Shown here in pieces: positions 8,383-17,770 of a stretch of 64,000 bases of DNA. The position numbers and the translations under genes were made by a program. Origin of the DNA: Ketobacter sp. (GTDB taxonomy: Bacteria > Pseudomonadota > Gammaproteobacteria > Pseudomonadales > Ketobacteraceae); the NCBI RefSeq assembly GCF_003671495.1, contig NZ_RCHN01000014.1, positions 1-64,000 on the forward strand, written 5' to 3'. The notes under the pieces are model-generated. The model was not told where the DNA came from. It ran no database searches and saw only the letters and a list, made by a program, of their open reading frames with translations. How positions within the stretch are numbered: position 1 is the stretch's first letter; the number at the start of each line of letters is the position of its first letter.

Positions 8383-8459
8383 TAACTATAGAACAGGGGA
8401 ACGGGCACGCCAGTTTTTAGCGCGGGGAAAAATCGGGTGAGATCGTGATCAACGCAGGG

Positions 8460-9506
8460 TTAAGTGCCCTGCTCTGCCTGGTTGATGATGTGCTGAAAGC
8501 CATCGGTGTCCACCAGGGAGCACATATAATCCAGCACGGTGCCCGCCAGCCAGGGCCGCTTGCCGCGCTGGGTTCGCCACTTTACCTGATCCGGTTCCAG
8601 GGTGACGGATTTTTCCACCTGGTGGCAGGCCAGCCCCCAGGCAAAACCATGAATGGTAATCACATAGGCCAACGACTCGCGGGAGGCCGGGTCGTGTCGC
8701 TCTGGCATCACGCATAAACCGGTATCCAGCACCTTGATGTTGCCAGCGCTTGGGGTCTGCAGAATGCCAATAAACCAGTCGTACTGTCCGGGCAAGGCGT
8801 TGAACCTGCGATCAATGGGGTGAATGGAACCCAACAGCACCAACGGTACCGCCAGTTTCAGCCCGTTCACGGTAAAAATCAGGCATTCAAAACGGGATTG
8901 CGCCCACTGGGGGCGTCCGTTTGGACACCAGGAATGTTGCTCCGCCGCGTCCTCCGCACCCCGATCCAAGACACTGTCCGTTTCCAGTCCGGCAATCAGC
9001 ACCTCCGGCGCTGATTCGTCGCTAGCAGGCTCAACCTCGTTCGGCGGAGGTTCCTGGGGCACCGTTTCCTGGGGAGCAAGGTCATTGGGAATACGGTCTG
9101 TGACGGCAGGCTGACGGATTTCCGTTGCTTCAGGTTGCGGCGAAACCGGCTCCGATTCCGGCGCGGGGGTGGGTGCTCGCAAAAAAGACTCCGGCAACAA
9201 CGACTCGGACAGCAATGCCGGTCGCTCGATCAGGGCAAGAGGCTTGGTTTCTTTCGATTGACGAACCGGGCGTGAAGTTGAGGGTGAAGTCGAAGGCGCA
9301 GCTGGAAATGCAGCCGGGGTGGATTGCACCGACTTTTTCTTATTGCGATCAAAACGCGCCACGTTATCCGGAATCACCAGCCCCAGCTCCGGTTGCACAG
9401 ACACCGGCTGCCCTGCCGCCGGGTCGTGGAGCATCTCATCCAGATAACTGTAGATTTGCCGCTCTGTGTCGCTGATGGGCAAATCGTCTTGCTTTTCGTC
9501 GTTCAT
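8460..9506 (-). CDS. parP: Polar array protein ParP with C-terminal CheW-like domain
   Basis: The 348-residue protein has a short helical N-terminus (about residues 10-28, TERQIYSYLDEML), a long Pro/Glu/Ser-rich linker (about 60-200) and a diverged CheW-like domain (about 205-340, FECLIFTVNGLKLAVPL to the C-terminus). This is the architecture of Vibrio ParP, which binds CheA and ParC to keep chemosensory arrays at the pole. It lies directly downstream of the ParA-like parC, the same neighbour as in Vibrio. Confidence 0.85.
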   Translation of the reverse strand: MNDEKQDDLPISDTERQIYSYLDEMLHDPAAGQPVSVQPELGLVIPDNVARFDRNKKKSVQSTPAAFPAAPSTSPSTSRPVRQSKETKPLALIERPALLSESLLPESFLRAPTPAPESEPVSPQPEATEIRQPAVTDRIPNDLAPQETVPQEPPPNEVEPASDESAPEVLIAGLETDSVLDRGAEDAAEQHSWCPNGRPQWAQSRFECLIFTVNGLKLAVPLVLLGSIHPIDRRFNALPGQYDWFIGILQTPSAGNIKVLDTGLCVMPERHDPASRESLAYVITIHGFAWGLACHQVEKSVTLEPDQVKWRTQRGKRPWLAGTVLDYMCSLVDTDGFQHIINQAEQGT

Positions 9507-9571
9507 GTCTTTGCTACTGCGTTCGACCCAAGCATGCTCGATTCAGAAACCTTGCACCGGCCCAAATCAGG

Positions 9572-10375
9572 TTAGGAAGACAGCTCATGTTTCGGTGCCA
9601 ACTGCGGTTCACGGTTCATTAGATATTTTAGCAGAGAGCTGTAGGCTGCCACGCCACGGCTGTTGGCATCGTAAGCGCTGGGGGGTTTACCCGCCTTGCT
9701 GGCATCACGAAACCGGGTATCTTCGGGGATGGCCGCCGGCCAGATGTGGCCGTCATAGGTTTGGCGCAGCAAACGCAGGCTGCCCACCGAGGCCTGAGTC
9801 CGCCGGTCAAACATGGTGGGCACCACCAGATAGGGCAGCTCCCGCTTCTGGGATTTCATCACCATCTGCAGCGTACGCATCATGCGCTCAAGCCCTTTGA
9901 TGGCCAGAAATTCGGTCTGCACCGGTAACAGCAGCTGCTGGCAGGCTGCCAGGGCGTTGATCAGGAGCACCCCCAGGATGGGCGGGGTATCCATTAACAC
10001 GTAGTCATAGTCATCCCACAGCCAGGCGATGGTTTTGGAGATCACCAGCCCGGCGCCGCCCTGACTGACCGCCTGACGCTCTAGCATCGCCAGCGACGTC
10101 GACGCCGGCAGAAAATCCAGACGCGGATAGCCGGTGCTGAGCACCAGCTCGCGCGGTAAATGGGCCGGCACATCACCTTTGTGCTGGAACAGTTGATACA
10201 CCGACTTCGACATTTCATCCGGGTTGTACTGGAAATAGCTGGTGAGCGAGCCATGGGGGTCCAGATCGATCATCAACACCCGGTGCCCATTCTCCGCCAA
10301 CAGGCCACCCAGGCCCACCACCGTTGTGGTCTTGCCGACGCCACCTTTCTGATTTGCCACTGCCCATACTTTCAC
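9572..10375 (-). CDS. parC: ParA-like polar array-positioning ATPase ParC
   Basis: This is a 267-residue member of the ParA/MinD family with the deviant Walker A KGGVGKTT (residues 10-17), the A' motif LMIDLDPHGSL and Walker B YVLMDTPPILG. In chemotaxis operons this protein (ParC) recruits ParP and the CheA array to the old pole and directs array inheritance. The start is GTG. It lies between motD and parP. It is distinct from the flagellar-number ATPase FleN at 17771. Confidence 0.88.
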   Translation of the reverse strand: MKVWAVANQKGGVGKTTTVVGLGGLLAENGHRVLMIDLDPHGSLTSYFQYNPDEMSKSVYQLFQHKGDVPAHLPRELVLSTGYPRLDFLPASTSLAMLERQAVSQGGAGLVISKTIAWLWDDYDYVLMDTPPILGVLLINALAACQQLLLPVQTEFLAIKGLERMMRTLQMVMKSQKRELPYLVVPTMFDRRTQASVGSLRLLRQTYDGHIWPAAIPEDTRFRDASKAGKPPSAYDANSRGVAAYSSLLKYLMNREPQLAPKHELSS

Positions 10376-10384
10376 GATGTCGAC

Positions 10385-11362
10385 CTATTTTGCTGCTGCG
10401 CCCGGGGCAGAGAACAGTAAGCCTCCGTCCTGCAGGCGGATGATTCGCAAAGGTACTTCCGCCTCATCCCGCTGACGTCGGTCTTTGCTTTCGGTTTTGC
10501 CTGTACCCAGTTTGTAATCCTGCGGAGCCGTCGCCGGCGCAGCGCTGGATTCCGGTTCTGCTTTGGAAATCACCAGGGCAATCCGCCGATTGCGGGAGCG
10601 CCCCTCCTCAGTAGTGTTATCGGCCACCGGGTGATGTTCTCCATAGCCCACAGCCGCCAATTGACTGGAATTGACCCCCAGCTCTTCGAAGTAACGTACC
10701 ACGCTGGCCGCCCGCGCGGCAGACAACTCCCAGTTGGATGGGAATTGTCGGGTTTCGATGGGGACGTTATCCGTATAGCCCTCCACGTGAATCGGGTTCA
10801 GCTTGTCTTTCAGAATGTCACTGACCCTGGCCAGGACCTCTTTTGCGCCGCTGGACAGCGTCGCGCTGCCACTGGGGTACAGTACGCTGGCCTTGATATT
10901 GACTTCGATCCATTCGTCGTTGCCGCGAATTTCCACTTCGTCATTCTGGATCTGCTGCTGCAGTTTGGTAGCCAGTTGATCCGTGATCCGGGACAGATGA
11001 GCGACTTCGTTGTCACGCATCTCACCCTGACGGGCCGCCCGGTTTTCCACATCGTCGAACAAGCCTTCCACACCGTATTTGAAATCTTCTTTACTGGGGT
11101 AATCCCCCGGCACCGGTAGCTTGATCAGTTGATCATTACTCTTGTAAACATCCTTATCCCCCACGGTCAGGGGGTCGAGGGTTTTAGGCTGGGCATTGAA
11201 CACGCTCACCAGGGAATCGGACAGTACTTTGTACTTGCCTTCGTTGACTGAGGAGATGGAATACATCACCACAAAAAAAGCGAACAACAAGGTGATGAAG
11301 TCCGCATAGGAAATCACCCAGCGTTCGTGATTCTCAGGTTCCTCCAATTGCCTGCGCCGCAT
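10385..11362 (-). CDS. motD: Flagellar stator subunit MotD (MotB family)
   Basis: The 325-residue protein has one N-terminal membrane helix with the proton-carrying Asp21 in the motif YADFITLLFAFF, a plug/linker region and a C-terminal OmpA-like peptidoglycan-binding domain (about residues 165-275: GYTDNVPI, NWELSAARAASVVRYF, GYGEHHPVADN, NRRI). MotD pairs with MotC as the second stator set of Pseudomonas-type polar flagella. The last 50 residues are a charged extension. It starts 12 bases after motC. Confidence 0.93.
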   Translation of the reverse strand: MRRRQLEEPENHERWVISYADFITLLFAFFVVMYSISSVNEGKYKVLSDSLVSVFNAQPKTLDPLTVGDKDVYKSNDQLIKLPVPGDYPSKEDFKYGVEGLFDDVENRAARQGEMRDNEVAHLSRITDQLATKLQQQIQNDEVEIRGNDEWIEVNIKASVLYPSGSATLSSGAKEVLARVSDILKDKLNPIHVEGYTDNVPIETRQFPSNWELSAARAASVVRYFEELGVNSSQLAAVGYGEHHPVADNTTEEGRSRNRRIALVISKAEPESSAAPATAPQDYKLGTGKTESKDRRQRDEAEVPLRIIRLQDGGLLFSAPGAAAK

Positions 11363-11374
11363 ATCCCCTCCGGA

Positions 11375-12118
11375 TTATTGATCCAGATACCCTTCGAGTT
11401 TCATTTCGATGGTACGTGGATTCTCTCCGTCAGCGATGGCAATCAAACCCTCGATGATCATCTCTCGCTGGCTGCTCTGGGCTTTGATGGTGGACTTCAA
11501 CTTGGCGGCGATGGGCAGGAAGATCAGGTTGGCGGCACCCACCCCATAGATGGTGGCCACAAAGGCGGTGGCAATCCCCGCTCCCAGTTTGCTGGGGTCC
11601 GCCAGATTACCCATGACATGAATCAACCCCATCACCGCACCGATGATACCGATGGTGGGAGAGTATCCGCCCATGGCCTCGAAGACCTTGGCCGCATGCA
11701 GATCTCTGTCCTCCTGTGTGATCAGATCTACTTCCAGCACATTGCGGATGGATTCCGGCTCGCCGCCATCCACCAGCAACTGCAGCCCTTTACGGGCAAA
11801 GCGGTCGGTTTCGTTTTCAGTGATGGCCTCCAATCCCAGCAGGCCTTCCTTGCGGGCTGTCATGCTCCAGTTAATCACATGATCAATCTTTTCTTTCATG
11901 TTCACAGTGGGAGGAAAAAACACCCAACGCAATACTGTGAAAGAATGCCGGAACGTGGCCATCGGGGTTTGCAACATGGCAGCACCCAGAGTGCCGCCCA
12001 GCACAATCACTGCCGCCGGCCCATTGGCCAGGCCGGAAAGATGCCCTCCTTCCAGCGCATTACCTCCCACAATGGCCACAATGCCAATCAGGAGGCCAAG
12101 GAAACTTAATATATCCAT
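11375..12118 (-). CDS. motC: Flagellar stator subunit MotC (MotA family)
   Basis: This 247-residue MotA/TolQ-type protein has four membrane helices (two near the N-terminus, two near residues 145-205) and a cytoplasmic loop between helices 2 and 3 that contacts the rotor. The region GGYSPTIGIIGAVMGLIHVM is the conserved pore helix. MotC and MotD form the ion channel that drives rotation. It starts four bases after the cheB stop codon, in an operon continuing from cheY. Confidence 0.94.
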   Translation of the reverse strand: MDILSFLGLLIGIVAIVGGNALEGGHLSGLANGPAAVIVLGGTLGAAMLQTPMATFRHSFTVLRWVFFPPTVNMKEKIDHVINWSMTARKEGLLGLEAITENETDRFARKGLQLLVDGGEPESIRNVLEVDLITQEDRDLHAAKVFEAMGGYSPTIGIIGAVMGLIHVMGNLADPSKLGAGIATAFVATIYGVGAANLIFLPIAAKLKSTIKAQSSQREMIIEGLIAIADGENPRTIEMKLEGYLDQ

Positions 12119-12122
12119 AGTA

Positions 12123-13286
12123 TCAGCGTAACTCGCCCAACAGGGTTCCCACGTCTTTTACGTCAATCACCGCATCCGACAGTCCTGCGGTTGCCACTGC
12201 CATGGGCATGCCGTAAACCACGCAACTCTGTTCGTTCTGGGTCCAGATGGTGGCCCCATTCCGCTTCAGCAATTTGCATCCTTCACGACCGTCACTGCCC
12301 ATGCCTGTCAGCACCAATGCAAGAACCTTGCCTCTAATGGCGCGCGCCGCTGATCCAAAGGTGACATCCACGCTGGGACGATACTGAATTCGATCATCAC
12401 CCTCGATAATCGACACCGACTGACCGCTTCCCTCCACCAGCATCTGTTTGCCACCGGGTGCCAGCAGTGCTGTGCCCGGGCGGATGAGGTCGTTATCTGC
12501 CGCTTCCTTCACATTAATCTTGCACAGGCGGTTTAATCTTTCCGCAAAGGCGGAAGTAAATGTCCCCGGCATATGCTGAACCAGCAACAGGGGAAACGGA
12601 TAATTGGCCGGCAACGACATCAGAATATTCTGCAGTGCCACCGGGCCACCGGTGGATGCACCGATCAGAATAATGCGGGGCCGATCCCCCTGCAGGCTGT
12701 CCAATGGGGATTTACCGGTTCGCGCAGCGGGTTTGGAAACCGGGCTTTCTTTTGCGATCGACGCAGGGGTTCGCGCCGCAGCGGATGCAGGGGTGGATTT
12801 GGGTTTGGGTTTGGGGGCACTTGCTGCGCTTGGCGTTGTAGCCGGTGGCCGCGGCGCGGCGGCGGGAGTAGCCCGTCGCATCGTCGCACCACGGCGCGAA
12901 ATCGCGAGCACCCGATCCTGCAACAGTTTGGCGCTGTCGCCCGGGTCACCGGACATGGATTCAAAACTTTTCGGCAGATAATCCAATGCGCCGGCTTCCA
13001 ACGCATCGAGGGTGACGCGGGCACCTTCATAACTTAAAGACGAGAACATCAATATCGGCGTCGGCTGTTCCGACATGATCTGACGCACTGCAGAAATACC
13101 GTCCAACAACGGCATCTCATAGTCCATCGTAATCACATCCGGTTTGAGCTCTTTGACCTTCTCAACAGCCACCTTGCCGTTGTCCGCAAAGCCCACCACG
13201 TTCAAAGCCGGGTTCTTTTCCAGAATATCTTTTATTCTTCTGCGGAAAAATGCGGAGTCATCCACGACCAGCACGTTGGTTGGCAT
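12123..13286 (-). CDS. cheB: Chemotaxis protein-glutamate methylesterase/deamidase CheB
   Basis: CheB demethylates receptors when phosphorylated by CheA, giving adaptation. The 387-residue protein has a receiver domain (Asp55 in TMDYEMP), a Pro/Ala/Lys-rich linker (about residues 140-195) and a methylesterase domain carrying the catalytic triad: Ser in GASTGG, His in VQHMPG and Asp in TGMGSDG. The linker is longer than in enterics. No cheR is present in the window. It lies between cheA and motC. Confidence 0.95.
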   Translation of the reverse strand: MPTNVLVVDDSAFFRRRIKDILEKNPALNVVGFADNGKVAVEKVKELKPDVITMDYEMPLLDGISAVRQIMSEQPTPILMFSSLSYEGARVTLDALEAGALDYLPKSFESMSGDPGDSAKLLQDRVLAISRRGATMRRATPAAAPRPPATTPSAASAPKPKPKSTPASAAARTPASIAKESPVSKPAARTGKSPLDSLQGDRPRIILIGASTGGPVALQNILMSLPANYPFPLLLVQHMPGTFTSAFAERLNRLCKINVKEAADNDLIRPGTALLAPGGKQMLVEGSGQSVSIIEGDDRIQYRPSVDVTFGSAARAIRGKVLALVLTGMGSDGREGCKLLKRNGATIWTQNEQSCVVYGMPMAVATAGLSDAVIDVKDVGTLLGELR

Positions 13287-13328
13287 TCAACATCTCCAAA
13301 AACGGCAACGCCGTGCAATCCAGTACGA

Positions 13329-15635
13329 TCAGACTCGTTGCGCGTAAGCTTTAAGCATACTGGGTATATCCAGAATCAAGGCAATACGGCCATCACCGGT
13401 GATCGTTGCGCCGGCCATGCCTGGGGTACCGTGCAGCATTTTACCCAGGGGTTTGATCACCACTTCTTCCTGGCCGATCAACTGATCCACCACAAACCCT
13501 ACTTTTTGAGTGCCGACGCTGACAATCACCACGTGGGCTTCTGTGTCTTTGCCTTGCGCACCCCGAATCAACCAACGCTTAAGGTGGAAAAGAGGCAGCG
13601 CCTTTTCGCGCACCACCACCACTTCCTGGCCATCCACCACGTTGGTGCGGGACAGATCCAGATGAAAAATCTCGTTCACGTTCACCAACGGTAAGGCAAA
13701 CGCCTGCGTGCCCAACATGACCATTAAGGTGGGCATGATGGCCAGGGTCAGCGGTACCTTGATGGCGATCCGGGTACCCACACCTTTTTCAGAGTGAACG
13801 TCGATGGTGCCATTGAGTTGGGTGATCTTGGTCTTGACCACGTCCATGCCCACACCCCGACCGGACACATCGGAAATCTGTTCCTTGGTAGAAAACCCGG
13901 GATGGAAGATCAGGTTAAAGGCTTCGGGATCACTCAGGCGATCCGCTGCTTCGGTGTCCATCAACCCTTTTTCCACCGCCTTGCGGCGCAACATGTCCGG
14001 GTCCATACCGCCACCATCGTCGGTGATGGAAAGCACGATGTGATCCCCTTCCTGCTCTGCGGCCAGGAACACTTTGCCCATGCGGGGTTTGCCCATCTGC
14101 TCACGCACGTCCGGGGCTTCGATACCGTGATCCACACTGTTGCGGACCAGGTGCACCAGAGGATCGGCCAGGGCTTCCACCAGATTCTTGTCCAGATCGG
14201 TTTCCTCACCCTCCAACTCCAGGGTGATTTCCTTCTTCAGGTTACGGGCCAGATCGCGGACCACCCGCGGGAAGCGCCCGAATACTTTCTTGATGGGCTG
14301 CATGCGGGTTTTCATTACCGCCGTTTGCAGGTCCCCGGTGACCACATCCAGGTTGGCCACGGCTTTCGCCAGATCTTCATCTGCCGTCCGCAATCCCAAG
14401 CGCACCAGGCGGTTACGCACCAGCACCAGCTCGCCCACCATATTCATGATGTCGTCCAGGCGTTTGGTATCCACCCGCACGGTGTTTTCAGCCGCCGCAG
14501 GGGCTTCTTTGCCGGGTACGGGTTTGGCAGGAGGCTTTTTCGCCGCAGGCGCTGCAGCAGCGGGTTTCGCTGCCGCTGCGGCCGGGCTGGGTGGCTGCGC
14601 CGCAGATTGAGGCGCAGCGGGTTTGGCCGCTGGCGCAGCAGGGGGGGCTTTCGCTGCACTGGGGGCCTGCTCCGCCGTGGCACCTTTTCCTGCGGTGGCG
14701 CCTTTCTCAGTAGTAGGACCTTTACCCTTGCCGTGCAACTCATCCAGCAGGGATTCAAATTCGTCGTCCGAAATCAGATCGGCACTGGCCGCCCCGGAAG
14801 CCGCCGCTTCATCACCGTCTTCAGAGGCTTTGGGAATGCCACCGTGCTTGCCCTTGCCGTGCAGTTCGTCCAGCAGAGATTCAAATTCGTCATCGGTAAT
14901 TTCATCGGAGCCGCCGGTGGCAGCGGCGGCTGGAGCTGCCGGTTCCGCAGCCGGGGCAGCGCTGAATTTGCCCTTGCCATGAAGCTGATCCAGCAGCGCC
15001 TCAAATTCATCCTCCGTGATCTCATCGGAGCCACCGGATGCTGCGGCTTGAGCCACTTCCTCGTCCTCACCGAACAGGTCGACTCCACCACCGGCTTCCT
15101 GGGCGGCGGCCTGCTTCGGCGTGCCGGATTCATCCAGCGCATCCAGGAATTGTTCAAATTCCTCGTCGGTAATATCGCCCTTGGTTGCGGGTTGTTCGGG
15201 CTCCACTGCAGCTGCTTCCGCTGCAGGAGCCGGGGCTGCCGGTGCGTCACCCTCTAAAATGGCATGCAGGGCGGTCATCAGGGCCGGGTCGGCCGGGTCA
15301 GGATACTCGCGCCCATGCACCTGCTCAAACATGGAATTAACGGCATCCAATGCCTGCAGCACCACATCCATCAACTCGGCATTGATGGACAATTTACCGT
15401 TGCGCAGTAAATCAAAAATGTTTTCCGCTGCGTGGCAAAGATCCACCAGGGTGTCCAGCTGCAAAAAGCCAGCGCCGCCTTTTACCGTGTGAAAGCCGCG
15501 GAAAATGGCATTCAGGAGGTCAGCGTCATCCGGTCGGTTTTCCAGATCCACCAACTGCTCAGACAGCACTTCCAGTATTTCTCCGGCCTCAACCAGAAAA
15601 TCCTGTAGTATCTCTTCGTCGCCATCGAAGCTCAT
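13329..15635 (-). CDS. cheA: Chemotaxis sensor histidine kinase CheA
   Basis: The 768-residue CheA has an HPt domain with His49 (FRGFHTVKGG), a long acidic/Ala-Pro region (about 130-380), the dimerisation domain (about 385-450), an ATP-binding HATPase domain (HLVRNSVDHGIE, DDGGGMDP, GRGVGMDVV) and a C-terminal CheW-like domain. In place of a clear P2 domain the middle holds four related acidic repeats (about residues 153-170, 203-223, 244-264, 286-306) built on the core DEFExLLDxLHGKGK. Similar motifs in polar CheA proteins have been linked to binding ParP/ParC. It lies in the operon between cheZ and cheB. Confidence 0.96.
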   Translation of the reverse strand: MSFDGDEEILQDFLVEAGEILEVLSEQLVDLENRPDDADLLNAIFRGFHTVKGGAGFLQLDTLVDLCHAAENIFDLLRNGKLSINAELMDVVLQALDAVNSMFEQVHGREYPDPADPALMTALHAILEGDAPAAPAPAAEAAAVEPEQPATKGDITDEEFEQFLDALDESGTPKQAAAQEAGGGVDLFGEDEEVAQAAASGGSDEITEDEFEALLDQLHGKGKFSAAPAAEPAAPAAAATGGSDEITDDEFESLLDELHGKGKHGGIPKASEDGDEAAASGAASADLISDDEFESLLDELHGKGKGPTTEKGATAGKGATAEQAPSAAKAPPAAPAAKPAAPQSAAQPPSPAAAAAKPAAAAPAAKKPPAKPVPGKEAPAAAENTVRVDTKRLDDIMNMVGELVLVRNRLVRLGLRTADEDLAKAVANLDVVTGDLQTAVMKTRMQPIKKVFGRFPRVVRDLARNLKKEITLELEGEETDLDKNLVEALADPLVHLVRNSVDHGIEAPDVREQMGKPRMGKVFLAAEQEGDHIVLSITDDGGGMDPDMLRRKAVEKGLMDTEAADRLSDPEAFNLIFHPGFSTKEQISDVSGRGVGMDVVKTKITQLNGTIDVHSEKGVGTRIAIKVPLTLAIMPTLMVMLGTQAFALPLVNVNEIFHLDLSRTNVVDGQEVVVVREKALPLFHLKRWLIRGAQGKDTEAHVVIVSVGTQKVGFVVDQLIGQEEVVIKPLGKMLHGTPGMAGATITGDGRIALILDIPSMLKAYAQRV

Positions 15636-15647
15636 GCCCTTACTCCT

Positions 15648-16424
15648 TTAAAACCCAAGACTGGACAGCAGGGCATCGACGTCGTCCTGATTGGATACGA
15701 CGTCCTCCCGTGTCTCGGGGTTCATGATGGGTCCCTCGGGACCAATTTGTTCTTCTTTGCTTTCGGTTTTCTGGGGTTGGAGCTCGTGCTTGACGCCCGT
15801 AATCTGGTCGATGGTGCTGGCCATGGTCACCAGGTTCACCAGGTTGTCTTCCACTTCCTTCACCAGCTGAATGACCCGTTTGATCACTTGTCCGGTGAGG
15901 TCCTGGTAATCCTGGGCCAGCATGATGCTGGAAAGATTGGAATCAATGCGGCTGGATTCGTCCACCGCGGTACACAGAAAACCATCGATTTTCTTGCTTA
16001 ATTGACGAAATTCATCGGCTGACATTTCGCGCCGCATCAGCCGATCCCATTCGCTTTTCAGATCCTGGGCGGTTTCCCGCAGATGAGCGGACACAGGCAT
16101 GGTGTGCTCCACCATGTCCATGGTTTTGTTGGCGGCGTTCTCCGTCTTTTCGATGACGTAGTTCAACCGCTCAGAGGCATCCTGCATGCGGGACATCTCT
16201 TCCCGCATTTCACTGTTGCTGGTATCAATGGCGAAGTTCTTGATGGACTCATGCAGGCTACGGGTCAGCTTACCCACTTCCTGAAACAACACCTGATCCC
16301 GCTGCTGGTGCAAGGAGGATATGGTGCGCATCGCCTCTTTGGCGTCTCCATTTTCCAACTGTTCTACCAGGGTCTTGGCGTATTCCACCAAGTTGTCCTG
16401 ATGGGCTTGCTCCGTCATGCTCAT
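15648..16424 (-). CDS. cheZ: CheY-phosphate phosphatase CheZ
   Basis: CheZ dephosphorylates CheY-P to end the signal. The 258-residue helical protein carries the catalytic motif AQDYQDLTGQ with active Gln179, and the C-terminal CheY-binding tail DDVDALLSSLGF. Two long helices (about 60-130 and 150-200) match the CheZ hairpin. It sits between cheY and cheA, with a 12-base gap to cheA. Confidence 0.95.
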   Translation of the reverse strand: MSMTEQAHQDNLVEYAKTLVEQLENGDAKEAMRTISSLHQQRDQVLFQEVGKLTRSLHESIKNFAIDTSNSEMREEMSRMQDASERLNYVIEKTENAANKTMDMVEHTMPVSAHLRETAQDLKSEWDRLMRREMSADEFRQLSKKIDGFLCTAVDESSRIDSNLSSIMLAQDYQDLTGQVIKRVIQLVKEVEDNLVNLVTMASTIDQITGVKHELQPQKTESKEEQIGPEGPIMNPETREDVVSNQDDVDALLSSLGF

Positions 16425-16453
16425 CTCACATCTGACTCTGGGAACGAAGGGTA

Positions 16454-16840
16454 CTAGGCATCCACCCGTTCAAATATTTTCTCGATCTTCTCTTTCAATG
16501 CCTGGGCGGTGAAAGGTTTCACCACATAGCCATTCACACCCGCCTGCGCCGCCTCAATGATCTGCTCGCGCTTGGCCTCGGCGGTCACCATCAACACCGG
16601 CAGGCTCTGCAGCTTTTCGTCAGCCCGCACAGCCTTGAGAAGATCGATCCCGGTCATGCCGGGCATATTCCAATCCGTAATAAGAAAGTCAAAATCGGAG
16701 GATTTCAGTAATGGCAGAGCAGAACTCCCGTCATCGGCTTCCTGGGTATTGGTGAAACCCAGGTCCCGCAGCAGGTTCTTGATAATTCGTCTCATCGTGG
16801 AAAAGTCATCGACAATGAGAATTTTCATGTTCTTGTCCAA
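16454..16840 (-). CDS. cheY: Chemotaxis response regulator CheY
   Basis: This single receiver domain carries the signal from CheA to the FliM/FliN switch. It has the acidic pair DD (residues 11-12), phosphoacceptor Asp56 in ITDWNMPG, Thr in VTAEAK and Lys in VVKPF. The start is probably the TTG at 16840 (128 residues), because GGAGG lies five bases upstream of it; the in-frame ATG at 16828 (124 residues) has that site 17 bases away. A 179-base gap separates it from fliA; I see no convincing promoter in it. Confidence 0.95.
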   Translation of the reverse strand: MDKNMKILIVDDFSTMRRIIKNLLRDLGFTNTQEADDGSSALPLLKSSDFDFLITDWNMPGMTGIDLLKAVRADEKLQSLPVLMVTAEAKREQIIEAAQAGVNGYVVKPFTAQALKEKIEKIFERVDA

Positions 16841-17019
16841 GGTTGCCTCCAATGAACCCAGTTCACTACTACTACGCAAACATCTGATTTATCTGGCTGT
16901 TGATAAACCCTCCCGAGAATTCGTCCGGCAGGCTGGACTTTCAACAGACCCTTTTGATTAAGTCTAGTAGCTGTTTTTATCTGATCCAGTTTTTGTCTGA
17001 TAAGGCCTCTGTTCAGGCT

Positions 17020-17754
17020 TCAAAGCCACTCTTGCAGGCGCGAGCGCAACCGTTGAGCTGCTTGACTGTGGATCTGGCTGACCCGCGATTCGCTGACACC
17101 CAGCACCTGGCCTATTTCCTTGAGATTGAGCTCTTCGTCGTAGTACAGCGACAGTACCAACTGCTCCCGCTCCGGGAGCTGCTCAATGGCTCGGGCCAGG
17201 TGGGTGCGGAACACGCCGTTCTGAAGATTGTCGAGGGGGTTTTCCGCCTGCTGTTGCTGCAAACCAACGCTGATGTTCTCCTCGGTGGATTCCAGCTCAT
17301 TCAGGCTGAATAGACGGGTGGCCATGCTGTCCTGCAGCATGACATGGTACTCCTCCAGCGAAACGCCGAGGCGCTCGGCAATATCACGGTCCCGGGCGTC
17401 GGCCCCGGTTTCATGCTCTATTTCGTGGATAACCTGTTGAATTCGTCTGGCATTCCGGTGCACGGAGCGGGGCGCCCACTCCCCTTTGCGCAGCTCATCC
17501 ACCATGGCACCGCGAATGCGGATACCGGCATAGGTTTCAAAGCTGGCGCCCTTGCTGTTGTCATAGCGTTTGAGGGCATCCAGCAGACCGATCATGCCGG
17601 CCTGGTAGAGGTCTTCCACGGACACGCCGGACGGCATACGGGCAATCAGATGATGGGCGATGCGCTTCACCAACGGGGTGTGCTGCTCAACCAAAACATC
17701 CAATTGTGGCGCCGATTCGTCGTTGTACATAGCGTGTCGCTTCATGCCCAGCAT
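17020..17754 (-). CDS. fliA: Flagellar sigma factor sigma-28 FliA
   Basis: FliA directs RNA polymerase to late flagellar and chemotaxis promoters. Region 2 (VEDLYQAGMIGLLDALKRY, FETYAGIRIRGAMVDELRK), region 3 and region 4 (LPEREQLVLSLYYDEELNLKEIG, VSESRVSQIHSQA) are all present. The start is uncertain: the ATG at 17754 gives 244 residues, similar to known FliA proteins, and ATGs at 17745 and 17730 are alternatives. It begins just after the fleN stop. Confidence 0.94.
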   Translation of the reverse strand: MLGMKRHAMYNDESAPQLDVLVEQHTPLVKRIAHHLIARMPSGVSVEDLYQAGMIGLLDALKRYDNSKGASFETYAGIRIRGAMVDELRKGEWAPRSVHRNARRIQQVIHEIEHETGADARDRDIAERLGVSLEEYHVMLQDSMATRLFSLNELESTEENISVGLQQQQAENPLDNLQNGVFRTHLARAIEQLPEREQLVLSLYYDEELNLKEIGQVLGVSESRVSQIHSQAAQRLRSRLQEWL

Positions 17755-17770
17755 GGGATACTCTGTTGTC

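Noticed and set aside
13794-15257. A 487-codon plus-strand open frame opposite cheA.
   Set aside because: It is antisense to the conserved CheA domains and shows Arg/Gly/His-rich composition without any motif.
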